Source of the DNA: JBBRDU01 sp038203615 | Lineage (GTDB): Bacteria > Verrucomicrobiota > Verrucomicrobiia > Chthoniobacterales > UBA10450 | NCBI GenBank assembly: GCA_038203615.1 | Contig: JBBRDU010000041.1 | Location: 1 to 24,957, forward strand | Direction of reading: 5' to 3' | DNA length: 24,957 bases | Part shown: positions 7,892 to 15,817 of the stretch, piece by piece | Layout of the letters: each line of letters begins with the position of its first letter | Position numbering within the stretch: position 1 is the stretch's first letter | Notes under the pieces: model-generated | What the model was told of the DNA's origin: nothing | What the model saw: the letters and a program-made list of their open reading frames with translations, nothing else | The model's database searches: none | Position numbers and translations under genes: made by a program

Positions 7892-8710
7892 TTATGATTT
7901 GGCGCGCGCCATCCGTAATTCGTCCATCTTGATCCGGATGAGAAACTCGTAGTAAGCCATGTTCACGCAATAGACGAAGCCGGGACGACCCTCCAGGAAA
8001 CCGAGTTTTAGAAAATAGCGGATCAAAAAAATGGCGAGCGGCCAGCCCGGCAGACGGCTCACCAGCGGCTTCAGCGCCTTGTTCCTGGTCGAACCGTGCC
8101 GTGAAAAAATGTCCCGCCACGACACGGCCGCGTCCAGCCGCTCGCGCGCCTCCAGGTCCGAGTAACGGTTGTGCCGGGCGAGCCATCGTGCCCATCCCGT
8201 GTGAAAGGCGAAATGCAAATAAGGCTCGCGGATGTAGCCGATCTCTCCGTCCACCGCGCCCTCCTTCTGGCCGTGGCCGAAGTCGGTGAAGGTAGCCCGT
8301 CCCCGCCGCATCAGCCGGAACTGCCATTTCGGAAACGAGTCGCAGCGCTTAAGCCATCGTCCGTTGAGCATCATTTTCCAGCAGCAATAGAAACCCGCCG
8401 TCCTCTCGGGAGCGGCCGCCATGGCTCCGAACACGGCGCCATGAAACTCCGGGGTGGAGCACTCATCGGCGTCGAGGAACAAGATCCAGTCGGATCGAAT
8501 CGGGCAGTGGGCCAGCGCCCAGTTTCGCTGCTGGCCGAATGAATCAAAACGGTTCGAGCAGACCTGGGCACCGGCTGCTTGGGCGATCGCTACCGTCGTG
8601 TCCGTGCTGCCTGAATCCACCACGTGGATGTCATCGCACCAGGCCAGGGACTGGAGGCAGGCAGGCAGATTTGCCTCTTCGTTCTGGGTCAGGATTAAAA
8701 TGGAGATCAT
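7892..8710 (-). CDS. Glycosyltransferase family 2 (lipopolysaccharide core type)
   Basis: A 272-residue GT-A fold enzyme beginning with ISILILTQNEEANL, the nucleotide-sugar binding start of family 2. DSGSTDTT (32-39), QRNWAL (61-66) and the metal-binding DXD-type LDADE (79-83) follow. The overall pattern, including GYIREPYLHFAF in the second half and a hydrophobic segment near 220-240, resembles the WaaE/KdtX-like glycosyltransferases that add a sugar to the lipopolysaccharide inner core, but the exact acceptor is inferred. It is probably bound to the inner face of the cytoplasmic membrane. It is divergent from the ACT-domain gene at 8915; the 204-base gap between them must hold both promoters, though none is clear by eye. 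Confidence 0.9.
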   Translation of the reverse strand: MISILILTQNEEANLPACLQSLAWCDDIHVVDSGSTDTTVAIAQAAGAQVCSNRFDSFGQQRNWALAHCPIRSDWILFLDADECSTPEFHGAVFGAMAAAPERTAGFYCCWKMMLNGRWLKRCDSFPKWQFRLMRRGRATFTDFGHGQKEGAVDGEIGYIREPYLHFAFHTGWARWLARHNRYSDLEARERLDAAVSWRDIFSRHGSTRNKALKPLVSRLPGWPLAIFLIRYFLKLGFLEGRPGFVYCVNMAYYEFLIRIKMDELRMARAKS

Positions 8711-8914
8711 CGGCGGAGAACGCGCACAGCAGCGTCCCGAGGGCGAAGACTACAATGGGCATGCGAGATTGTTCAATAGCCGCATCGTCCCTTCGGATGG
8801 GGCGCCCCGGAAGCCCTCGAACATTCCGGTTGCCAACAAAACAGGGCCGGTGAGATAGTTTAACCCGCTCCCGGTGCGGCTCGCGCCCCGCGCCCAGCTT
8901 CGATTTTTTTTTAC

Positions 8915-9385
8915 ATGCCCCTCGATTTACCCGAAACAACTTCCCGGCTGGAGGGAGCGCTGGTCAAACAGTTCTCCGTCTTTCTCCCTAACAAAGTGGG
9001 CGCCATGCTCGACGTGGTGAAACTGCTCAATGGCCATCATACCCATGTGGTGGCCCTGAGCGTCTCGGAATCCACCGATTCGGCCATCGCCCGCGTGGTC
9101 GTGAGCGATCCGGAAGGCGCGGAACGGCTGTTCAAAGAGCACAACATCGCTTTCGGCGTGTGCGAGGTGGTCGTCGTGGAGATGCGCGAAGTCGCCACGC
9201 AACTGGTCAAACTTCTCGCCACTCTCTTCATGGCTGAGGTCAATGTGCATTTCACCTATCCCCTGCTCACCCGCCCCCGCGGCATGGCCGCTCTCGCGCT
9301 CCATGTGGACGACACCGAATGCGCCTCTAATGTCCTTCTCGGCGCCGGTTTCAAGATTCTTAGCCAAAGCGACATTTCGCGCTAG
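8915..9385 (+). CDS. Tandem ACT-domain protein
   Basis: A 156-residue cytoplasmic protein made of two ACT-like units, about residues 17-88 (KQFSVFLPNKVGAMLDVVKLL...) and 90-152 (REVATQLVKLLATLFMAEVNV...). The first starts with the strand-loop-helix typical of ligand-binding ACT folds (LPNKVGAMLDVV). No catalytic domain is attached, so it may be a free amino-acid-sensing regulator or a regulatory subunit, for example in the manner of the small acetolactate synthase subunit; no large subunit lies in the window. The start is the ATG after a T8 run; no Shine-Dalgarno sequence is evident. Confidence 0.8.
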   Translation: MPLDLPETTSRLEGALVKQFSVFLPNKVGAMLDVVKLLNGHHTHVVALSVSESTDSAIARVVVSDPEGAERLFKEHNIAFGVCEVVVVEMREVATQLVKLLATLFMAEVNVHFTYPLLTRPRGMAALALHVDDTECASNVLLGAGFKILSQSDISR

Positions 9386-9409
9386 AATTCCGACTGCTTC
9401 GTCATCGTC

Positions 9410-10540
9410 ATGGACAACCGCTTTCTGACCGAGACCGCCGCCATGCGCACGCTGACCTCTTCGTCTCCGCGCGGCGACACCAGTTTCAAGATCGGGGTCA
9501 CCTTGGTGGCATTTCTGGCTCTCGCGGAAATGTCGCTGACCGGCTCTTATTATATGCAGCACGTGCGGGCCCAGCGGACGGCCAGTGCGACGAGCACGAT
9601 TAGAAAATCCGATTCCCTGCCCACGGCGACCGCCGCGCCTGCGGCCGTTGCCCCGGCTCCGACGGCCGTGGCTGAGCCCTCCGCCCCGGCCATGGCGGGA
9701 GACGACGGCCTGGTCCGAGAAGCGATCGATCTCAGCAACCGGGGAGACAGCGCCGCCGCTCTGAACCAGCTGCAACTGGCAACGGAGAAAAATCCGAAGA
9801 ACGCGCAAGCCTACGCGGAAATGGCCAAGATTTACGAGGCGGCGAACGCTCTTGATCGTTCCAACGTAATGTGGCGGAAAGTCCGGGAAATTGGGCCGTC
9901 CGCCGGCGCAGTCTATGAACTGGCCGATGCCCGGTTGAAGCGGGGCGTGGCCGTCACGCCCGCACCGGCCGCCGTCGAAGCGACGCCGGCGCAGGCCCCT
10001 CCCACCCCGGGGACGTCGGATGGAATTCCGGAAGGTTCCACCTTTGGCATCAGCGAAATTACCCCCGCGGAAACCTCCGATTCGGACGCGGAAATGAATT
10101 TGATGCTCAAGATCGGTGTGAAAAAGCGCCCGAACGCGGTGATCGACCACACGCGCGTGAAGATCCAGGTGTTCTTCTACGACTTGGTGGACGACCGCGA
10201 CATCAAACTAACGGACGCGGAGGTGAATTACGAATGGCTGACGCCGGACCACGATTGGGCCAGCGCCAAACCGGAGGTCCTGGCGGTGACCTACGTGCGT
10301 CCGAAAAACAAAGCCCGATCACAGGAGGCGGCCCTCACGGAAGCGGCCGCTTCGATGAATCCGGGAAAGAAGGGCCGGGCCGCCCAGCCAGCTGCCACCC
10401 CCGCGGACGAAACGGGCCGCAGAAAATATCTCGGCTATATCGTGCGAATTTATTACAATGATAAACTTCAAGAGGTGCGTTCTGATCCAAGCAAACTCCT
10501 GAACCTCTTCCCTCCGCCCTCCACCGCGACATCGCCGTAA
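9410..10540 (+). CDS. Membrane-anchored TPR-repeat protein
   Basis: A 376-residue protein with one membrane span at about 26-48 (FKIGVTLVAFLALAEMSL), an Ala/Pro-rich linker (about 60-96), and tetratricopeptide-like helices at about 98-165 (AALNQLQLATEKNPKNAQAY, EMAKIYEAANALDRS). A second Ala/Pro linker follows, then a beta-rich C-terminal domain from about 222 (AEMNLMLKIGVKKRPNAVID) to about 366. Most of the protein would face the periplasm. A start at the ATG 9443 is equally possible. It shares a TAATG overlap with the next gene, which argues for translational coupling. TPR proteins scaffold complexes; the partner is not identifiable here. Confidence 0.78.
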   Translation: MDNRFLTETAAMRTLTSSSPRGDTSFKIGVTLVAFLALAEMSLTGSYYMQHVRAQRTASATSTIRKSDSLPTATAAPAAVAPAPTAVAEPSAPAMAGDDGLVREAIDLSNRGDSAAALNQLQLATEKNPKNAQAYAEMAKIYEAANALDRSNVMWRKVREIGPSAGAVYELADARLKRGVAVTPAPAAVEATPAQAPPTPGTSDGIPEGSTFGISEITPAETSDSDAEMNLMLKIGVKKRPNAVIDHTRVKIQVFFYDLVDDRDIKLTDAEVNYEWLTPDHDWASAKPEVLAVTYVRPKNKARSQEAALTEAAASMNPGKKGRAAQPAATPADETGRRKYLGYIVRIYYNDKLQEVRSDPSKLLNLFPPPSTATSP

Positions 10541-11223
10541 TGGAATTGCTCATTGTGCACCGCGACGCCGAGGTGGGCGAACAACTGGTGCAGATGGTAA
10601 GAGATTACACCGCGCACGAATGCGACCTGGTTGGGAGCGACGTGGCCGCACTCGACTGGGGCCGGCGTCACGCCCGCTGCGCCCTGCTCATCACGCAATT
10701 GGAAGGCGATGGAATCGATGGCCTTGCCTTGGGCGGTTCTTTGAGCGAAATCTTTCCTGGATTACAAACGCTCTTTCTGCCTCCCTACCAGGCGACGGAA
10801 CAGCGTCTGGTCGTCGCCAAAACAAAGGTGTTTCCCGAGCCGATCGATGGAGAAGGGTTGCTCGAAGCCATCGCCCGCGCGGAAACCGCCACGGAAGGCG
10901 CCCCCGACTTGTTTCATGTGATCGATATTCTGCAGATGTGTTCCCTCAACCGCCGCAGCGGGGCGGTCCAAATAGTGCAGGGATCCAAGAGCGCCATCGC
11001 TTACCTGCGCGCCGGCCAGGTCGTCCATGCGGAAACCACCGCCGGCCGCGGCAAGGAAGCGCTCATCGAGATCGTCGATTGGCAATATGTCGAGTTTGCC
11101 TACGACCGCACGGTCCGGCCGCCCGTCGAGACAATCACATTGAAGTGGGATGAACTTCTGATAGAAGCAGTCGAACGTCACAAGCAGAGCAAGGCGGCCC
11201 GGGAGCAGCGGCAGAGCGCTTGA
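10540..11223 (+). CDS. DUF4388 (PATAN-type) protein with receiver-like N-terminus
   Basis: The 227-residue product has a degenerate receiver-like region (about 1-115), starting MELLIVHRDAEVGEQLVQMV but without the aspartate pocket of active receivers. A DUF4388-like domain covers about 120-205, recognisable from DLFHVIDILQMCSLNRRSGA and the later YLRAGQVVHAETTAGRGKEA. Such domains sit in bacterial signalling proteins, often with response regulators or gliding-motility regulators, and are thought to mediate protein contacts. The ATG overlaps the stop of the TPR protein gene (TAATG), so the two are probably made together. Confidence 0.8.
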   Translation: MELLIVHRDAEVGEQLVQMVRDYTAHECDLVGSDVAALDWGRRHARCALLITQLEGDGIDGLALGGSLSEIFPGLQTLFLPPYQATEQRLVVAKTKVFPEPIDGEGLLEAIARAETATEGAPDLFHVIDILQMCSLNRRSGAVQIVQGSKSAIAYLRAGQVVHAETTAGRGKEALIEIVDWQYVEFAYDRTVRPPVETITLKWDELLIEAVERHKQSKAAREQRQSA

Positions 11224-11288
11224 CGAAGAGCCAAACCGAAGCGGACGCGTTTTTCTTTATGCAACCAGTTGCACTACGTTACGGCCCC

Positions 11289-12146
11289 ATGAAAATCGCG
11301 CTGGCCGGGCTGCTTCTCCTCAGCGCGGTCGAGGCGCGCGCCCAAATCCAGGTGGAACTCAAATTTTCGCGGCTTCAATACATTGCCTATGAGCCCGTCA
11401 TCGCCACGCTCGCCATCACCAACCTGGCCGGACGCGACATCGATTTGCGGGACGCCGGCGGGCAGAGCTGGTTTGGCTTTGAAGTCACCGGCTCCGAAGG
11501 CCAGTCCATCGGACCGCTTAAGACGAGCGCGCAGCCTTCCCTCAAAATAGAAGCCGGCAAAAAGGTGACGCAAAAAATCAATATCACGCCCCTCTACCCA
11601 GTGCACGATTTCGGCCTTTACCATGTTCGCGCCCATGTCTATTTCACTGACTTGGCGAAATATTTTTACTCGCAGGCCAAGGTCATCGAGGTCACGGACG
11701 CGCGCCCGATCTGGCAGCAGACAGTGGGCGTGCCGGACGGGGCCGGCCCGGGCGGGGCCCGCACCTATTCCCTGATGACAAACCGGTTTCCCGATCACAC
11801 GTCTCTCTACGTCCGGGTGGCGGACAAGGACAGCGGGATCGTCTATGCCACCTACTCGTTAGGTCGAACTCTTCTCTATGACGACCCCAAGGTGCAGGTC
11901 GACCCGGGCAATCGCCTGCACGTGCTGCATTGCGCGGCCCCGCGCAGCTGGTCCTATTCAGTGGTAGGATTGAATGGTGAGCTCGTTTCGCATTCCACTT
12001 TTGCCGAGACCAAGACGCGGCCGCACCTCGTCCATGCCGCCGATGGCATGATCACCGTGCGCGGAGGAATCCTCGATGCACCCGCGGCCGCGACCGCGGC
12101 CATCCCCGCCGCAAAACTTTCAGAGCGGCCCGATTCGAGCGACTAA
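11289..12146 (+). CDS. Secreted beta-rich protein of unknown function
   Basis: From the ATG at 11289 the 285-residue product begins with a clear signal peptide, MKIALAGLLLLSAVEARA followed by QIQVEL, with cleavage likely after ARA. The mature part is rich in alternating hydrophobic strands, including YEPVIATLAITNLAGRDIDL, which resembles an immunoglobulin-like fold. A later part (DKDSGIVYATYSLGRTLLYD and on) looks like a second beta domain. The frame is open to a TTG at 11220, but that would put the signal peptide 23 residues inside. It lies directly before the cell-wall amidase with only one base between them, which suggests an envelope role; no enzyme motif is visible. Confidence 0.72.
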   Translation: MKIALAGLLLLSAVEARAQIQVELKFSRLQYIAYEPVIATLAITNLAGRDIDLRDAGGQSWFGFEVTGSEGQSIGPLKTSAQPSLKIEAGKKVTQKINITPLYPVHDFGLYHVRAHVYFTDLAKYFYSQAKVIEVTDARPIWQQTVGVPDGAGPGGARTYSLMTNRFPDHTSLYVRVADKDSGIVYATYSLGRTLLYDDPKVQVDPGNRLHVLHCAAPRSWSYSVVGLNGELVSHSTFAETKTRPHLVHAADGMITVRGGILDAPAAATAAIPAAKLSERPDSSD

Positions 12147-12147
12147 G

Positions 12148-13167
12148 ATGCGATCTACCCTTTCTCTTTTTCTAATCACCGTCTCTCTTTCGGCGGCGCA
12201 GTTTGCTTACGCTTTGCCGCCGGCCAGCGCTCTTTCCTCGCGGGAACGAAGGGCCGACCCGCCGCGGCGCGCCGTGGCCGTGGCCTCCCCCACCCCCGCC
12301 TCCAATGATCGGAATGCCCCCGTGCGCTCGAACACGGTCGTCGTCATTGATGCCGGCCATGGCGGCTTCGACCGTGGCGGAATTCCCGGGCAACGCGTCT
12401 CCGAAAGCATGATGACGCTGGACGTGGCTCTGCGCCTCCGCACCGCGCTCCAGGCCAGTGGATACCGCGTGGTCATGACGCGGAGCACCGATGTCTTCGT
12501 GCCCTTGGGAACGCGTGTTGCCATCGCCAACTCCTACCGCAACGGCATTTTCGTCTGCGTCCATTTCAACTCCGCCACCCGCCGCGGGGCTAACGGCATT
12601 GAAACCTATTTTTACAGCAGCCAGAGTCTTCCGCTCGCCTCCGCCATCCATTATTATGTGGCGGGCGGCGCGCCTTCGTCCAATCGCGGGGTCCGTCGCC
12701 GCGGCTATTATGTTTTAAGACGAACATCCATTCCATCCGTCCTGGTGGAATGCGGTTTCCTCACCAACCCTTCCGAAGCGGGGTATGTCCAGTCCTCCAG
12801 CTATCGGCAGAAATTGGCGGAAGAGATCGCGCGCGGCGTTCGCAGCCGCGGATCGGTCGCCAATAGCCGCATCGTCAACGCGCCCCCCTCGGAAAGCCTG
12901 GCCCAGGAGGCGACGGCCGTCCCGCTGCAGCCCTTCATCGATCAAACGCGCGTCCACGACCCCGATCTGACGCGCTCCCGGCATTCGAGCAAGAAAAGCT
13001 CGAAATCGAAATCAAGTTCTTCCAAGAACAGAAAAAGGAAAAGTTCCCATAGCGACGACAGCGACAGCCACAGCACAAAAAAGAAAAGCTCCGGCAGTGA
13101 CGACAGCAGCAGTGCCACCAGCCCCAAAAAGAAGAAAAAAACCGCCCCTCAGAAGACGGAGGACTGA
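12148..13167 (+). CDS. N-acetylmuramoyl-L-alanine amidase (Amidase_3)
   Basis: A 339-residue exported zinc amidase that cuts the bond between N-acetylmuramic acid and L-alanine in peptidoglycan. The signal peptide covers about 1-22, a Pro/Arg-rich linker about 23-62, and the catalytic domain about 64-235. Zinc ligands fit H71 in IDAGHGGFDRGG, E86 in RVSESMM and H139 in VCVHFNS, with catalytic E201 in SVLVECGFLTN. The C-terminal tail (about 275-339) is an unusual low-complexity run of Lys, Ser and Asp, likely disordered and possibly attracted to anionic wall polymers; it replaces the SPOR or peptidoglycan-binding domains seen in some relatives. The gene abuts the upstream stop and runs directly into the next start. 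Confidence 0.93.
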   Translation: MRSTLSLFLITVSLSAAQFAYALPPASALSSRERRADPPRRAVAVASPTPASNDRNAPVRSNTVVVIDAGHGGFDRGGIPGQRVSESMMTLDVALRLRTALQASGYRVVMTRSTDVFVPLGTRVAIANSYRNGIFVCVHFNSATRRGANGIETYFYSSQSLPLASAIHYYVAGGAPSSNRGVRRRGYYVLRRTSIPSVLVECGFLTNPSEAGYVQSSSYRQKLAEEIARGVRSRGSVANSRIVNAPPSESLAQEATAVPLQPFIDQTRVHDPDLTRSRHSSKKSSKSKSSSSKNRKRKSSHSDDSDSHSTKKKSSGSDDSSSATSPKKKKKTAPQKTED

Positions 13168-14649
13168 TTGAACTCGCCGATCTTAAGTTCGGCGCAAATG
13201 CGGGAGGCGGAAGAAGCCGCTTTCGCGCGCGGCATTTCGGCGGAAGCCCTCATGGATCAGGCCGGCGCGGGCGCCGCCCGGGCCATCCGTCAATTCTTTC
13301 CCCAGGCCAGCCAATGCATTGTCTTCGCGGGCAAGGGTCACAATGGCGGAGACGCCCTGGTCACAGCGGAACATTTGCAGCGAGCCGGGTGGGAAATCGA
13401 TGTTCGCCTGACCCTCCCGGAAGAGGAATGCGCGGAGTTAACGCGCAAGAAATTGGCATCCCTGCGCGAAGCGCCGCCACCGCCGGCCTGCCCTCGAGCG
13501 GTCACGGTCGTGCTGGACGGCTTGCTCGGGCTCGGTGCGCGGGAACTCCTGCGCGAACCTATCCGCAGCTCCGCCCAGGAAATCAATCGCCTCCGGCGCG
13601 AGAAGAATGCTTTCGTTGTCGCTCTCGATCTTCCCACCGGCTTGAACAGCGATTCCGGCGAGACCGACCCGGAGGACTGCGTCACCGCCGACTTCACGGT
13701 CACGATCGGATTCGCCAAGCATGCGCTCATCGTGGACTCCGCTCTCGATCGCGTCGGCCGGATCGAGGTCGTTCCCCTGCCGGATCTGATCGCGCCGGAA
13801 AGCGCCGGGAACGAATGCCTCGCCATCCCGTATTCGCTCCAGTCGGCCTTGCCGCGGCGAAAGTTCAGCACTTACAAAAATCAAATGGGCCGGATCGGCA
13901 TCGTGGCCGGGTCCCAGGGATTGATCGGCGCAGCCATCATGACGACAGAAGGTGCGCTCCGCGCCGGCGCTGGACTGGTGGAATTGTTCGTCCCAAAAGA
14001 GCTTTACTCGCTCATGGCATCGCTCGCGCCGGCGGAAGCGATGGTGCGGCCGTTTCGTTCAACCAGGGAGCTTCTCACCCATGAAGTCGATGTCTGGGCG
14101 GTCGGGCCCGGTCTCGGAAGCGGACACGCCTCCGACATGCTGAAGTTCATCGATCAAGCCAAGCAACCGATGGTGATCGACGCCGATGCCCTCAATATGT
14201 TGAGCGGCCACACGGACATCTTGCAGCGCGCGCCCGGTCCGCGCCTTCTCACCCCGCATCCCGGCGAGATGAAGCGCTTGCTCGACCCTGGTAAAATGTC
14301 GCGAGCCGGCACGGCCCGCCATTTCTGCGAACAGTTTCCCGTCACGCTTCTGCTCAAAGGAAGCCGCACGATTGTGGCGGAGAGAGCGCGGCCCTTGAGT
14401 TACAACTCAACCGGCACTCCGGGGATGGCGACCGGCGGGATGGGCGATGTTCTGACCGGGGTCTGCGCGGGCCTGGCCGGTCGCGGCCTCGGATTTTACG
14501 ATGCCGCCCGAGTCGGCGCCTGGGCCTGTGGACGCGCCGCCGAAATTTCGATTTTCCAGTCCGGCCAGAGCGAGGAATCCCTTCTGCCCCGCGACGTTCT
14601 GGCCCATTTGGGCAAAGCCTTTAACGAATTGCGCAATCCCACTGTCTAA
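13168..14649 (+). CDS. nnr: Bifunctional NAD(P)HX epimerase / ADP- or ATP-dependent NAD(P)HX dehydratase
   Basis: A 493-residue fusion of the YjeF N-terminal epimerase and the ribokinase-like dehydratase, which together repair hydrated NADH and NADPH. The epimerase half (about 1-215) shows GKGHNGGDAL (55-64), DGLLGLG (117-123) and DLPTGLNSD (154-162). The dehydratase half (about 225-490) shows GPGLGSG (313-319), IDADALN (337-343), LTPHPGEMKRL (361-371) and GTPGMATGGMGDVLTG (416-431). The start is a TTG touching the stop of the amidase gene, chosen because GGAGGA sits 5-6 bases upstream; it is one of the few strong Shine-Dalgarno sequences here. Length is normal for the fused bacterial enzyme. 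Confidence 0.97.
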   Translation: MNSPILSSAQMREAEEAAFARGISAEALMDQAGAGAARAIRQFFPQASQCIVFAGKGHNGGDALVTAEHLQRAGWEIDVRLTLPEEECAELTRKKLASLREAPPPPACPRAVTVVLDGLLGLGARELLREPIRSSAQEINRLRREKNAFVVALDLPTGLNSDSGETDPEDCVTADFTVTIGFAKHALIVDSALDRVGRIEVVPLPDLIAPESAGNECLAIPYSLQSALPRRKFSTYKNQMGRIGIVAGSQGLIGAAIMTTEGALRAGAGLVELFVPKELYSLMASLAPAEAMVRPFRSTRELLTHEVDVWAVGPGLGSGHASDMLKFIDQAKQPMVIDADALNMLSGHTDILQRAPGPRLLTPHPGEMKRLLDPGKMSRAGTARHFCEQFPVTLLLKGSRTIVAERARPLSYNSTGTPGMATGGMGDVLTGVCAGLAGRGLGFYDAARVGAWACGRAAEISIFQSGQSEESLLPRDVLAHLGKAFNELRNPTV

Positions 14650-14672
14650 ACACGACCGACTCTCCATTGTTT

Positions 14673-15548
14673 ATGCCTGTCTATTCCGAAAGCGGTCGGC
14701 TTGAAGTAGCGCCGGCCCGCCCCGAGGGCGCGTGGCCGCGTGTGAAGAAGGCGCTCGGCCCGGTCGCCGGGATCGGCCTGCTCATCGCCAAGTTTTTCGC
14801 CAAGCTGAAGTTCATTCTCCTGCCCCTGCTCAAGTTCATGCCGGTCATTCTGAAATCCGGGGGCACCATGATCTTCTCCATCTGGGCTTACGCCATGGTC
14901 TTTGGCTGGCAGTTTGCCGTCGGATTCGTCCTTCTCATTTTCGTGCACGAATGCGGCCACCTTCTCATCGCCCAAAAATTTGGCCTCAAAGTCAGTGCGC
15001 CTGTCTTCATTCCGTTCATGGGCGCCTTCATCCTGCTGAAGGATCAGCCGCGCAACGCCTGGATGGAAGCCTGCGTCGGCATTGGCGGACCCATTTTAGG
15101 CGGGCTGGGCGCGCTCGTTTGCCATATGTTAGGCCAGGTCCTGGACGCTCCCTTGCTCATCGCGCTCTCCTCCACCGGTTACTTTCTGAACCTGTTCAAC
15201 TTGTTGCCCGTCGGCTTTCTCGACGGCGGCCGCATCGTGACCGCGCTCTCGCGTTGGCTCTGGCTGCCCGGCCTGGCCTTGCTTGTCTGGTTTGGGTGGC
15301 TCTACCCGAATTTTATTATCTGGCTGATGGTGATTCTCTCTTTGCCCCGCGTTTACTCGCTCTTTCGTAAACGCACCGAAGAAGAGGTGCGTTACTTCGA
15401 GGTGACGTCGACACAACGCTGGACCATGTCGATCCTCTATTTCGGTTTAATCGCGATCCTCGCGCTCGGCATGCACATGGCCCATAACGAACTGGCCGAT
15501 CGCGGCTTCGCCCCGCACACGCGCCACCACCAACCCGTCGTGCAGTAA
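14673..15548 (+). CDS. M50-family (site-2 type) membrane metalloprotease
   Basis: A 291-residue polytopic membrane protein. The zinc motif HECGH (residues 92-96, HExxH class) sits in a membrane helix (FAVGFVLLIFVHECGHLLIA), and the third zinc ligand is in NLLPVGFLDGGR (176-187), both diagnostic of site-2 proteases and close relatives. Further spans follow near 138-156, 195-220 and 255-275. It cleaves substrates within or next to the membrane; no PDZ domain is present, so it is a compact member. The ATG at 14673 is preferred to a TTG two codons earlier. It ends the plus-strand block, 23 bases after the NAD(P)HX repair gene. Confidence 0.9.
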   Translation: MPVYSESGRLEVAPARPEGAWPRVKKALGPVAGIGLLIAKFFAKLKFILLPLLKFMPVILKSGGTMIFSIWAYAMVFGWQFAVGFVLLIFVHECGHLLIAQKFGLKVSAPVFIPFMGAFILLKDQPRNAWMEACVGIGGPILGGLGALVCHMLGQVLDAPLLIALSSTGYFLNLFNLLPVGFLDGGRIVTALSRWLWLPGLALLVWFGWLYPNFIIWLMVILSLPRVYSLFRKRTEEEVRYFEVTSTQRWTMSILYFGLIAILALGMHMAHNELADRGFAPHTRHHQPVVQ

Positions 15549-15556
15549 ACAAGAAA

Positions 15557-15575
15557 CGGCGGTTTCCCACCGCCG
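15557..15575 (+). terminator. Hairpin after the protease gene
   Basis: CGGCGGT (15557-15563) and ACCGCCG (15569-15575) form a perfect 7-bp stem with a TTCCC loop, 9 bases after the stop of the protease gene. There is no T run after it, so it may stabilise the transcript end or act as a weak terminator. Confidence 0.45.
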
Positions 15576-15714
15576 CCCTGTAGCAGCTTCCCCCTGCGAA
15601 GCTTTCCCTCGCTCTTCTGTGGTAACAGCCGCCTGCTCGCGAACACTTTCCGAGCTGCCCGCCCCGCTGCGCGCTGCGGCTGTGGCCAGCTTCCCGTGCC
15701 CTTCCCGAAAGTTA

Positions 15715-15741
15715 TTCACAACGCTCTAACAGAAATATAAC
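15715..15741 (+). promoter_or_regulatory. Candidate promoter upstream of the giant RCC1 gene
   Basis: TTCACA (15715-15720) and TATAAC (15736-15741) lie about 75-100 bases before the ATG at 15818, in an AT-richer part of the 269-base gap 15549-15817. The spacing is 15 bases, short for a sigma-70 promoter, so the assignment is weak. Nothing else is recognisable in this gap apart from the hairpin at its left end. Confidence 0.25.
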
Positions 15742-15817
15742 GAGTCTCGATAGTAGAGGCTTGCATTTGAATTCGAACCCGCTGCAATGGCTCGGTCCCG
15801 TGTAGGACTTAGCCTTT

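Noticed and set aside
7728..8327. 199-codon minus-strand frame between the glycosyltransferase and lysS
   Set aside because: It overlaps both well-supported genes in a different frame and has no family signal.
9413..10150. Gly/Arg-rich minus-strand frame (part of 8927-10150)
   Set aside because: It is the antisense shadow of the ACT and TPR genes.
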